NCBI GenBank assembly: GCA_900770705.1
Contig: CAAGLF010000051.1
Span: 1-34,367, forward strand
DNA: 34,367 nucleotides
Direction: 5' to 3'
Source: Bacteroidaceae bacterium
GTDB taxonomy: Bacteria; Bacteroidota; Bacteroidia; Bacteroidales; Bacteroidaceae
The notes under the pieces are model-generated. The model saw only the letters and a program-made list of their open reading frames with translations, did no database searches and was not told the DNA's origin. Shown piece by piece: positions 17,175-24,475 of the stretch. A program made the translations under genes and the position numbers. Position 1 is the first letter of the stretch; each line of letters starts with the position of its first letter.

Positions 17175-17241
17175 GGATGGGTAGGTGCAGGGGATATGTC
17201 GGCGCAGGAGTGGGTGTGGAGCCGGGATGTGTCGGTGCGGG
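17175..17241 (+). repeat. Degenerate G-rich tandem repeat, about 17-bp period
   Basis: Units GGATGGGTAGGTGCAGG (17175-17191), GGATATGTCGGCGCAGG (17192-17208), a poorer 16-base unit (17209-17224) and GGATGTGTCGGTGCGGG (17225-17241) share GGAT, a central GG and a G-rich end. The array lies within a G-biased island flanked by AT-rich DNA. Confidence 0.5.
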
Positions 17242-17402
17242 GCTGGGGTGGCTTCTCTGACTGACGTGGAAGAAATGGGGTGAAAATTTTTCTTTCTGCA
17301 GTGAAAAAGTTATTTTCTGTGCAGAAAAATCCTGCTTTGTTTGCTGTTTTTTAATAGAGTGAGTAAAAAATGAAGAAATCCGCAAAAATTTCTGCCAAAA
17401 AG

Positions 17403-17434
17403 TTTGGATGATCGAAAATAACGGCGTATCTTTG
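17403..17434 (+). promoter_or_regulatory. Consensus Bacteroidetes promoter of the HU-like gene
   Basis: TTTG (17403-17406) and TATCTTTG (17427-17434) are separated by 20 bp. Both are exact matches to the -33 and -7 boxes of the primary sigma factor of Bacteroidetes. This is the best promoter in the window. The start point near 17441 leaves an untranslated leader of about 250 nt. Confidence 0.85.
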
Positions 17435-17440
17435 CAGTGT

Positions 17441-17691
17441 CAAGTTGAAAGAAGTGCGGTGTTTCCGGCCGGTGCCGCTCCTTTATCTCTCGCTGACCCA
17501 TAAGAATCATTAACCCTACAGGCAGGTCTACGTTCCCCCTTGCAGCGGCAGCACATCCGGACGTCCGTCCCCGCCGCCACAGCCCACGGCGCCAATGGCC
17601 ACGGCAGGCAGGGAGCCGCTCAGGCGGGACCGACAGCCTTGATCGTTAGTTCCAAAATCATTCATTATCAACCCTAAAACATTCAGTAGCT
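17441..17691 (+). promoter_or_regulatory. Long 5' untranslated leader of the HU-like gene
   Basis: Between the predicted start point and the ATG at 17692 there are about 250 nt with no credible reading frame. AATCATT plus AACCCTA occurs near the beginning (contiguous at 17505-17518) and again near the end (17656-17676, with 7 extra bases between the two halves). These bracket a GC-rich core of about 140 nt. The length suggests post-transcriptional control, but I recognise no known riboswitch. Confidence 0.45.
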
Positions 17692-18108
17692 ATGCTTAAG
17701 TACAAAATCGTTATCCGCAAGAACCCTTCTACCCGTGAGAAGAAGTATCATGCCCAGCTCATCCCCGTGACTCCCGTTTACATCGAGCAGTTGGCCGAGG
17801 CCATCAGTGCCAAGTGTACCGTCACGCGTGCCGACGTCAAGGCCGTGCTCGCCGCGCTGGAGGAGCAGATCGTGCTGAATCTGCAGTCTGGCAACAGCGT
17901 GCGTCTGGGCGACCTGGGTTCGTTCCATCCCACCATCAGCACGAAGAGTGCCAACAGCTTCGAGGAATTCACGCCGCAGCACATCCAGCGCGTCAACGTG
18001 CGCTTCCGCCGTTCCGCCAAGATGGCCTACGCGCTCTCCACGAGCAATCCCAACGTCGTCTTCAAGTGTGTCAGCGAAGCGCCCGTAGAGGAGGGCGAGA
18101 CGGCTTGA
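17692..18108 (+). CDS. HU-like DNA-binding protein (TIGR01201 type)
   Basis: The 138-aa protein belongs to the Bacteroidetes histone-like group related to HU/IHF. It has an N-terminal extension (MLKYKIVIRKNPSTREKKY) before the HU core. The core has a helical dimerisation part (EQLAEAISAKCTVTRADVKA near 30), the LRLGDLGSF-like turn here read as VRLGDLGSFHP, and an arm region with VNVRFRRS. It should bind and bend DNA as a dimer in the nucleoid. The tail is acidic (VEEGETA). A strong consensus promoter and long leader precede it, and a clear terminator follows, so it is monocistronic and probably abundant. Confidence 0.9.
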   Translation: MLKYKIVIRKNPSTREKKYHAQLIPVTPVYIEQLAEAISAKCTVTRADVKAVLAALEEQIVLNLQSGNSVRLGDLGSFHPTISTKSANSFEEFTPQHIQRVNVRFRRSAKMAYALSTSNPNVVFKCVSEAPVEEGETA

Positions 18109-18216
18109 TAGTCCCGACGGATGGAATGAGTCGTCTCTAAATGTTGAATCAGGTGAGGGCACTGCTGCCGGCGGTGTGGAAAGGGCGGCAGCCTCAGTAA
18201 CGGAAAGCGGTAAGTC

Positions 18217-18251
18217 AGCCCGCATGCTCCCGGGGAGTGTGCGGGCTTTTT
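18217..18251 (+). terminator. Intrinsic terminator of the HU-like gene
   Basis: AGCCCGCA (18217-18224) pairs with TGCGGGCT (18240-18247). Two wobbles and CTCC/GGAG extend the stem to 14 bp around a 3-nt loop, and TTTTT follows on the plus strand. It lies about 110 nt after the stop codon at 18108. Confidence 0.88.
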
Positions 18252-18349
18252 GGTGTCCTTGCGGAGCGGCTTCGGGCAGGCGTGGGGCTTGGGGCGTGCT
18301 GAAAGGAAAGAGATGGGGCGCCGGCGGCGCGGGCAGAGGGGCGCTTCGC

Positions 18350-19120
18350 TCAGTCTTCCTCCGTCAGGGCGCCGGCTTTCAGCAGGGCGTGCCAGAGGTT
18401 TTGGCGGAACTCGGGGTTGAGGAGCTGCAGGGCCTCGAAGGGCTGGCGGATACGCGTGCGCGTGGTCTGCGCTTCGTGCGGACAGCGCCGCAGCAGGGGG
18501 TGGAAACCGTGGATTTCGGCGTAGCGGCGCAGGTCGTCCTCGGCGTTCTTGCAGAGGGGGCGGACGAGGGTGAGGGGCATTTTCCGGAATGCGAGCCGGG
18601 CGGGCATAGTGGCGAAGGTGCCGTTGTAGACGAGGTTCATCATCGCCGTGAGCAAGAGGTCGTCCTGGTGGTGGCCGAGGGCGATTTTCCCGCAGCCGAG
18701 CCTTTGTGCGGCGTCGAACAGGAGTTTGCGGCGCAGGCGTGCGCAGAGAAAGCAGTGGGGGCGGCGGGTGCGGCGGTCGGGCGTGAGGGTGGCTTCGATT
18801 TGTTCGAAGCCGGCGCCGCATTCCTCGGCGAAACGACTTAGATAGTTGCTGTCGCTCAGATAGTCTACTCCGCTCATTTTTACGTGTATGGCCGTGAGCT
18901 GGAAGTTGTGGTTATAGCGTCGTCTCAGTTGTCCCAGCAGGTGGAGGAGTGCCAGTGAGTCCTTGCCGCCGGATACGGCCACGAGCAGGTGGTCGCCGGG
19001 TTCGACGAGGCGGAAGTCGCGTATGGCCTCGTATGTGCGCTGCTGCACGCGGCGGCAGAGCCGGGCGGCGTCGGCGGCGGCGTTGTCGGGCGTAGGCCGG
19101 GGTGCTTGGGGGATGCTCAT
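18350..19120 (-). CDS. ttcA: TtcA-like tRNA 2-thiocytidine synthetase
   Basis: The preferred start at 19120 overlaps the DUF486 stop by 4 bp (ATGA) and gives 256 aa; the 20 residues possible upstream are Arg-rich and look non-coding. The protein has the PP-loop SGGKDS (50-55) that adenylates tRNA, a CFLCARLRR motif with Cys123 and Cys126, GHHQDD near 149, and Cys213 in RRCPHE. Three cysteines are what the TtcA [4Fe-4S] cluster needs. TtcA thiolates cytidine 32 of certain tRNAs. The third Cys lies in a diverged context compared with the Escherichia coli enzyme, so related tRNA thiolases remain possible. It is the last gene of the minus-strand run from rho. Confidence 0.88.
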   Translation of the reverse strand: MSIPQAPRPTPDNAAADAARLCRRVQQRTYEAIRDFRLVEPGDHLLVAVSGGKDSLALLHLLGQLRRRYNHNFQLTAIHVKMSGVDYLSDSNYLSRFAEECGAGFEQIEATLTPDRRTRRPHCFLCARLRRKLLFDAAQRLGCGKIALGHHQDDLLLTAMMNLVYNGTFATMPARLAFRKMPLTLVRPLCKNAEDDLRRYAEIHGFHPLLRRCPHEAQTTRTRIRQPFEALQLLNPEFRQNLWHALLKAGALTEED

Positions 19121-19485
19121 TTGGCGAAAACGAAGTAGACGGCGGCTACGAGGCAGGCGAAGGCGGCGATGTGGTTCCAATGGAAGGTTTCGCCGCGGAA
19201 GAAGAGGGTGACGATGACGGTGAAGACGATGAGCGACACGACTTCCTGTATGACCTTCAGCTGTATGAGGCTGAAGGGGCCGCCGTTGTCGACGATGCCG
19301 ATGCGGTTGGCAGGCACCTGGCAGGTGTATTCCAGCAGGGCGATGGCCCAGGAGAAGAGGATGACGGCGTAGAGCGGCCAGTGGGTGGACACGCCGGTCT
19401 GCTGGAGCTTCAGGTGGCCGTACCAGGCGATGGTCATGAAGATGTTGGAGCAGATGAGGAGCAGGATGGTGTAGAGTCCGGCCAT
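19117..19485 (-). CDS. DUF486 small membrane protein (DMT superfamily)
   Basis: With the start at 19485 this gives 122 aa and four hydrophobic segments, beginning MAGLYTILLLICSNIFMTIA. The conserved AWYGHLK and LLEYTCQVPANRIG stretches mark the DUF486 family, a short relative of drug/metabolite transporters whose substrate is unknown. An upstream Met would add a Pro-rich leader unlike the family. Its last bases overlap the ttcA start (ATGA), so the two are translated together. It follows the Nfn gene by 174 bp, where a hairpin may separate the units. Confidence 0.87.
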   Translation of the reverse strand: MAGLYTILLLICSNIFMTIAWYGHLKLQQTGVSTHWPLYAVILFSWAIALLEYTCQVPANRIGIVDNGGPFSLIQLKVIQEVVSLIVFTVIVTLFFRGETFHWNHIAAFACLVAAVYFVFAK

Positions 19486-19541
19486 TGGGAGTGGGGCTTT
19501 TGGTGGGGGCGGCTGTGGTGTCGCCTCGCTGGTTTGTGATA

Positions 19542-19571
19542 AGTCCGGGAAAATTCTCACTTCCCCGGACT
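19542..19571. terminator. Hairpin upstream of the DUF486 gene
   Basis: AGTCCGGG (19542-19549) and CCCGGACT (19564-19571) form an 8-bp perfect stem with a 14-nt loop. It lies about 90 nt after the Nfn stop on the minus strand. There is no U-tract in that direction, so termination is uncertain, but it could attenuate readthrough into DUF486-ttcA. Confidence 0.4.
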
Positions 19572-19659
19572 CTCTGTGTTTGTTTTGATGAATCTGTTCT
19601 TGCTCAGATGTTTGTATGTCGACAGCTGTAGCGCTGGTCGAAGCGTGGGCCCGGCTGTT

Positions 19660-22029
19660 TCAGCCCTTGTGGCGCAGCTTTTCGTCCATAGCAGCGGCAG
19701 CGCGTTTTCCGTCGCCCATAGCGAGGATCACGGTGGCGCCTCCGCGCACGATGTCGCCGCCGGCAAAGATGAGTGGCAGGTTGGTCTGCATTGTTTCGTC
19801 GACGCAGATGGTGTCTTTGCGTCCCAGTTGAAGTCCCGGAATGCTGTGGGGCACGATGGGGTTGGGGCTGACGCCGATGGCCACGACCACCTGGTCGCAG
19901 GGCAGCAGGCGTGTCTCTCCCTCGATGGGTTCGGGGCGTCGTCGTCCGCTGCTGTCGGGCTCTCCGAGGCGCATGCACTGGAGCAGTACGCCGTTGACGT
20001 TGCCCTTTTCGTCGGCGCGGTATTCAATGGGGTTGTGGAGGGTGAGGAATTCTACGCCTTCCTCCTCTGCGTGGTGCACTTCCTCGAGTCGTGCGGGCAT
20101 TTCCTCGCGGCTGCGGCGGTAGACGATGGTGGCTTTCTCGGCGCCGAGGCGCAGGGCGGTGCGCACGCTGTCCATTGCGGTGTTTCCTCCGCCCACGACG
20201 ACGACGCGGCGTCCCTGCAATACGGGGGTATCGGTGTGTGGGTCGGCGGCATTCATCAGGTTGACGCGGGTGAGGTATTCGTTGGAGCTGAGCACGCCGT
20301 TGAAGTTCTCGCCGGGAATGCCCATAAAGTTGGGAAGTCCGGCGCCGGAGGCGATGAAGATGCCTTCGAAGCCTTCTTCCCGGAGTTGGTCGGTGGTGAT
20401 GGTTTTTCCGACAATGCAATCTTTCACGAAGTGTACGCCGCGCTGGCGGAGGCCTTCGATTTCGTGTTCCACGATGGCGTTGGGCAAGCGGAATTCGGGG
20501 ATGCCGTATTTCAGCACGCCTCCGATTTCGTGGAGTGCCTCGAATACGGTGACGTCGTAGCCGCGCAGGTTCATTTCGCCGGCGAAGGAGAGGCCTGCGG
20601 GGCCGCTGCCGACGACGGCTATGCGTGTGGCGCCGGCCTGGGGAGCGCGGGCGGGGGCTTGGGAGGCGTGCCGGCGCTCGTAGTCGGCGGCGAAGCGTTC
20701 GAGGTGGCCGATGGCTACGGACTGTCCGCCCGGTGTCTTGAGGTGTATGCACTGTCCTTCACACTGCTTCTCCTGGGGGCATACGCGTCCGCATACGGCG
20801 GGCAGTGCGCTCTGCTCCTTGAGGGCGGCGGCGGCTTCGAGAAATTCTCCTTTTTCGATGTGTTTCACGAATCGGGGGATGTCGATGCCTACGGGGCAGC
20901 CCTGCCGGCAGCCGGGGTTGGCGCAGTCGAGGCAGCGCGAGGCTTCGCGCATGGCTTGCTCGGGGGTGAGGCCCTGGTTGACTTCGTCGCGGAGCAGGCG
21001 TGCGCGCTGCAGGGGCTCGAGCGAGGGCATGCAGACGCGGGGTGTCTGCATGCGTTCCTTGGGGCGTATGGCTTTGCGGAGTTCTGCGCGCCAGGGGGCA
21101 TCGCGTCCTTCGCTGTCGGCTGCGGTGGCGGCCCCGGCGGTGGCTTGGGGGGCCTGGGCGGCGGGTGCGGCGTCGCTGGTGGTGCCGGCTTTTCCGGCGG
21201 TGTCGTCGCGATGGAGCTCGGGGTGTGCGATTTCTTCCTGCTCTTGCGTGCGGAAGGCGCCCATGCGTTGCAGCATTTCGTCGAAGTCTACTTCGTGGCC
21301 GTCGAATTCGGGGCCGTCGACGCATACGAATTTCGTTTTTCCGCCCACGCTGATGCGGCAGGCGCCGCACATGCCGGTGCCGTCGACCATAATGGTGTTG
21401 AGGGAGACGTCGGTGGGCACGCCGTATTGCTTGGTGAGCTTGCAGACGAACTTCATCATGATGGCGGGGCCGATGGCAAAGCATTTTTGCACGGGTTCGC
21501 GCTGGAGCACGTGCTCGATACCTTCGGTCACGAGGCCTTTGCGCCCGTAGGAGCCGTCGTCGGTCATGATGATGACTTCGTCGCTGACGCGGCGCACCTG
21601 CTCTTCGAGGATGATGAGGTCTTTGGTGCGTCCGGCCAGCACGGTGATCACGCGGTTGCCGGCGGCTTTGAGGGCTTCGACGATGGGCAGCAGGGGGGCT
21701 GTGCCCACGCCGCCTCCGGCGCAGACTACTGTGCCGAATTTCTCGATGTGTGTGGCGCGTCCCAGGGGGCCTGCGATGTCGGTGAGGCTGTCGCCCACGC
21801 GGAGGTCGCAGAGTTTCTGGCTGGAGAGGCCCACTGCCTGTACGACGAGGGTGATGGTGCCGCGCTTGGGGTCGGCCGCGCAGATGGTCAGGGGGATGCG
21901 CTCGCCTTTCTGGCCGACGCGCACGATGACGAAGTGTCCGGCGCGGCGGGCGCGGGCGATGAGGGGTGCTTCTACCTCGAGGCAGAACACTTTATCCGAG
22001 AATTGCTGTTTGTTGACGATTTTGTTCAC
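19660..22029 (-). CDS. Fused NfnA-NfnB: NADH/ferredoxin:NADP+ oxidoreductase (often annotated as DHODB/glutamate synthase)
   Basis: The 789-aa flavoprotein joins two subunits. Residues 1-260 are the NfnA/PyrK-like FAD-NAD part (AGGGVGTAPLLPI near 104) with a [2Fe-2S] site of Asp216, Cys221, Cys224 and Cys236. One Asp plus three Cys is the ligand set described for NfnA, whereas PyrK uses four Cys. An Ala-rich linker (about 277-305) follows. Residues 310-789 are the NfnB/GltD-like part with two [4Fe-4S] cysteine groups (CLDCANPGCRQGCPVG; VCGRVCPQEKQCEGQC), an FAD turn VVGSGPAGL and an NADP turn VVVGGGNTAMDS. Nfn enzymes couple NADH and reduced ferredoxin to NADPH formation by flavin-based bifurcation. 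No glutamate-synthase large subunit gene is nearby. It lies 76 bp after rho. Confidence 0.9.
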   Translation of the reverse strand: MNKIVNKQQFSDKVFCLEVEAPLIARARRAGHFVIVRVGQKGERIPLTICAADPKRGTITLVVQAVGLSSQKLCDLRVGDSLTDIAGPLGRATHIEKFGTVVCAGGGVGTAPLLPIVEALKAAGNRVITVLAGRTKDLIILEEQVRRVSDEVIIMTDDGSYGRKGLVTEGIEHVLQREPVQKCFAIGPAIMMKFVCKLTKQYGVPTDVSLNTIMVDGTGMCGACRISVGGKTKFVCVDGPEFDGHEVDFDEMLQRMGAFRTQEQEEIAHPELHRDDTAGKAGTTSDAAPAAQAPQATAGAATAADSEGRDAPWRAELRKAIRPKERMQTPRVCMPSLEPLQRARLLRDEVNQGLTPEQAMREASRCLDCANPGCRQGCPVGIDIPRFVKHIEKGEFLEAAAALKEQSALPAVCGRVCPQEKQCEGQCIHLKTPGGQSVAIGHLERFAADYERRHASQAPARAPQAGATRIAVVGSGPAGLSFAGEMNLRGYDVTVFEALHEIGGVLKYGIPEFRLPNAIVEHEIEGLRQRGVHFVKDCIVGKTITTDQLREEGFEGIFIASGAGLPNFMGIPGENFNGVLSSNEYLTRVNLMNAADPHTDTPVLQGRRVVVVGGGNTAMDSVRTALRLGAEKATIVYRRSREEMPARLEEVHHAEEEGVEFLTLHNPIEYRADEKGNVNGVLLQCMRLGEPDSSGRRRPEPIEGETRLLPCDQVVVAIGVSPNPIVPHSIPGLQLGRKDTICVDETMQTNLPLIFAGGDIVRGGATVILAMGDGKRAAAAMDEKLRHKG

Positions 22030-22105
22030 GGCTGTGGCGGTATGAGGTTCGGGGAATGGGGGTGCTGGTGGCGGCTGTGGGGCCGGGGTGTTGTGCCGGC
22101 GGGCT

Positions 22106-24118
22106 TCAGCCGTTCATGGAGATGAGGAACTCGGCGTTGTTGCGCGTCTGTTCCATTCTTTTCTTCAGGTCGTTCATCGCTTCGATGGGCGTCATGTCGG
22201 AGATGTAGTTGCGGAGCACCCACATGCGGCGCAGGGTTTCTTCATCCTGGAGCAGGTCGTCGCGCCGTGTGCTGGAGGCCACGATGTTGACGGCGGGGAA
22301 GATGCGTTTGTTCGAGAGGGTACGATCGAGCTGCAGCTCCATGTTTCCGGTTCCCTTGAACTCTTCGAAGATGACTTCGTCCATTTTCGAGCCGGTGTCG
22401 ATGAGTGCGGTAGCGATGATGGTCAGCGAGCCGCCTCCCTCGATGTTGCGCGCTGCTCCGAAGAAGCGTTTGGGGCGCTGCAGGGCGTTGGCGTCGACAC
22501 CTCCGGAGAGTATTTTTCCGCTGGCGGGGGCCACGGTGTTGTAGGCCCTGGCCAGGCGGGTGATGGAGTCGAGGAAGATGACTACGTCGTGGCCGCATTC
22601 GACCATGCGCTTGGCTTTTTCGAGTACGATGCCGGCTATCTTGACGTGGTTGGCCGCGGGGGCGTCGAAGGTGGAGCTGATGACTTCGGCCTTGACGGTA
22701 CGCGCCATATCTGTCACTTCTTCGGGTCGTTCGTCGATGAGTAGCATCATCAGGTAGGTGTCCGGATGGTTTTCGGCGATGGCGTTGGCGATGTCCTTCA
22801 TCAGCATGGTTTTTCCCGTCTTGGGCTGTGCGACGATGAGGGCGCGCTGTCCTTTTCCGATGGGGGTGAAGAGGTCTACCACGCGGCGGGAGAGGGAGTC
22901 GCCGTGACCTGTGCAGAGGTTGAACTTCTCTTCGGGGAAGAGGGGGGTGAGGTGTTCGAAGGCTATGCGGTCGCGCACTTGCAGGGGGTCGAGCCCGTTG
23001 ATTCTTTCCACGCTGTGGAGGGCGAAGAACTTCTCGTTGTCGCGCGGCACGCGCACCTTGCCTTCCACGACGTCGCCGGGCTTCAGTCCGAACTGGCGTA
23101 TCTGGTTCGGGGCTACGTAGATGTCGTCGGGCGAGGTGAGGTAGTTGTAGTCGGCGCTGCGCAGGAAGGCATAGCCTTCGTTGGTCATCTCGAGCACGCC
23201 GCGTCCGTCGACCATGAAGACTTCCTTGTCGTTGCGCTGGGGGGCGACGGGTTGGCGCCGTGCGGGCTGCGGGGTGTCGGCGGGGGTGTGGCGGAAGCTG
23301 GGGCGTGCGTTCTGCGGGGTGCGTGCGCCGCCGAAGAGCGGGTCTTCGTTGAACTTCCGGAACTTGGCGCCCTGTCGCGGATAGGCGGCGGGTGCGCCGG
23401 AGTAGTCTGTGGCGAGCTTGGGCACGTCTTGCAGGATGTAGAATGTGTCGCTCACCTTGTATTCGTAGTGCAGGCCGGCCTTTCCTTTGCGTGCGGGGCT
23501 TTCGGGCTGTGGGGCGGGGGCGGCGTGCGTGTTGGCGGGGGCGGCGCAGGCTTCGGCCTTGCCGGCCGACTGCTGGAGCTGCTCGGTCAGGAAGTCGGGC
23601 AGGGCGTCTGCTGCGGCGCTTTGGCCTTCGGCGTCTGCTCCGGCCACGATTTTCTGCACTTCGTCGGCCAGTGTCCGCGGCGCGTTGGCGGCGGGCGCTG
23701 CGTCGGCGGTGTCGGTGGCGGCTGCGGCGGCGGCTTCTTCGCCGGCTGCGGCGGCCAGGGCCTCACGCAGGGCCTGTTCGGCCTTGGTGGGGCGTCCGCG
23801 CCTGCGCTTGGGGGGCTCTGCGTCTTCGGGAGCGTCTGCCTCGGGGGCGGATGCGGGCTCGGAGGTGATGCGCTGCACCTTTCCGTCGGTGTCGGCGGTG
23901 TACACGCGGTCTGGCTCGTGGCGTGTCATCGGCTGGCGTCGGCGGCGGGGCGCATCGGGGCGGTTGGTGCTGAGCTGCACGGCCTGTGCGTCGAGAATTT
24001 CGTAGACGAGCGTTTCCTTCGCCAGCGTGTCTTCATCGGCTATGCCGAGCTGTCGGGCGATGTCACGCAGTTCGTTTTCGTCCTTCTGCAGGAGTTGTTC
24101 TTTTTTGTAGGAAGGCAT
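22106..24118 (-). CDS. rho: Transcription termination factor Rho
   Basis: Starting at Met 24118 (MPSYKKEQLLQKDENELRDI) the protein has 670 aa, far longer than the 419 aa of E. coli Rho. Residues 1-45 are the helical Rho N-terminal domain. Residues 50-295 are a low-complexity Ala/Pro/Arg/Gln-rich insert with an AT-hook-like RRRGRPTKAE (105-114). Residues 300-375 are the RNA-binding cold-shock-like fold. The ATPase follows with P-loop AQPKTGKTM (430-438), FLDSITRLARAYN, and the SGKILSGGVD Q-loop. In Bacteroides the Rho insert is reported to be disordered and to drive phase separation. The upstream in-frame extension to 24232 has no Rho-like sequence. The gene starts a minus-strand run toward nfn. 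Confidence 0.95.
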   Translation of the reverse strand: MPSYKKEQLLQKDENELRDIARQLGIADEDTLAKETLVYEILDAQAVQLSTNRPDAPRRRRQPMTRHEPDRVYTADTDGKVQRITSEPASAPEADAPEDAEPPKRRRGRPTKAEQALREALAAAAGEEAAAAAATDTADAAPAANAPRTLADEVQKIVAGADAEGQSAAADALPDFLTEQLQQSAGKAEACAAPANTHAAPAPQPESPARKGKAGLHYEYKVSDTFYILQDVPKLATDYSGAPAAYPRQGAKFRKFNEDPLFGGARTPQNARPSFRHTPADTPQPARRQPVAPQRNDKEVFMVDGRGVLEMTNEGYAFLRSADYNYLTSPDDIYVAPNQIRQFGLKPGDVVEGKVRVPRDNEKFFALHSVERINGLDPLQVRDRIAFEHLTPLFPEEKFNLCTGHGDSLSRRVVDLFTPIGKGQRALIVAQPKTGKTMLMKDIANAIAENHPDTYLMMLLIDERPEEVTDMARTVKAEVISSTFDAPAANHVKIAGIVLEKAKRMVECGHDVVIFLDSITRLARAYNTVAPASGKILSGGVDANALQRPKRFFGAARNIEGGGSLTIIATALIDTGSKMDEVIFEEFKGTGNMELQLDRTLSNKRIFPAVNIVASSTRRDDLLQDEETLRRMWVLRNYISDMTPIEAMNDLKKRMEQTRNNAEFLISMNG

Positions 24119-24333
24119 TGAATAAAGTTGTGTTGGGGAGAGCCCCTGTGGCGGGAGGGGGAGCCTGTCGCAGCCGTGTCCTGGCTGTCGGGGGAGGATG
24201 TTTTTGTGTTTTCGTCGTTGACAATGCGTCACACTTCTGTGCGCGGGGTCCCGCCGTGGGCGAATCTCACAAATTCTACGATGGAATGTTGAAAAACGTA
24301 GGGTAAAAGAGCCCTTCGGGCATTTTCACGCCG

Positions 24334-24363
24334 CGAAATTAGCGATTTCTTCCGAACCGGCAA
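24334..24363 (-). promoter_or_regulatory. Candidate rho promoter
   Basis: On the minus strand TTG (24361-24363) lies 19 bp upstream of TAATTTCG (24334-24341), a seven-of-eight match to TAnnTTTG. Spacing is right, and the leader would be about 210 nt. Confidence 0.5.
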
Positions 24364-24385
24364 GCCGTTTTCCTATATTTTTTCT

Positions 24386-24393
24386 TACCTTCG
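24386..24393 (+). promoter_or_regulatory. Candidate -7 box of the ABC-F gene
   Basis: TACCTTCG matches TAnnTTTG at seven of eight positions, about 83 nt before the ATG at 24476. No good -33 box is seen. It shares the TTCG variant with the divergent rho box. Confidence 0.45.
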
Positions 24394-24475
24394 CGTAAAA
24401 AAAGCGGCGGTAGGGCGGATTTCTGCCGCAGTTTTCGCATTTTCCGGCTCGGAAAGAAATACTTTTTCCCTATTT

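Larger units (their letters stand above)
16489..17691. other. 1.2-kb gene-poor region upstream of the BY-kinase and HU-like genes
   Basis: No credible protein gene is seen. The left part holds the BY-kinase -7 box. Bases 16740-17040 are AT-rich with T-runs. Bases 17040-17260 switch abruptly to GC-rich and strongly G-biased sequence with degenerate 17-bp repeats. Bases 17280-17400 are AT-rich again, and from 17403 the HU-like promoter and its leader follow. Open frames at 16979-17260 (plus) and 16957-17385 (minus) are low-complexity and look like composition artefacts. Confidence 0.6.
24119..24475. other. Divergent rho / ABC-F intergenic region
   Basis: This 357-bp gap holds facing promoter-like elements for rho (24334-24363) and for the ABC-F gene (24386-24393). 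The roughly 215-nt stretch that would be the rho leader shows no obvious reading frame or hairpin. Such a long leader would suit the autoregulation known for rho in other bacteria. Confidence 0.5.

Noticed and set aside
16979..17260. 93-codon plus-strand frame with a hydrophobic start
   Set aside because: After the start it is a Gly/Arg/Cys repeat created by the G-rich island. No family resemblance or promoter was found.
19576..22125. 849-codon plus-strand open frame opposite the Nfn gene
   Set aside because: It is antisense to a gene with many conserved cysteine and nucleotide-binding motifs, with no recognisable domain of its own.
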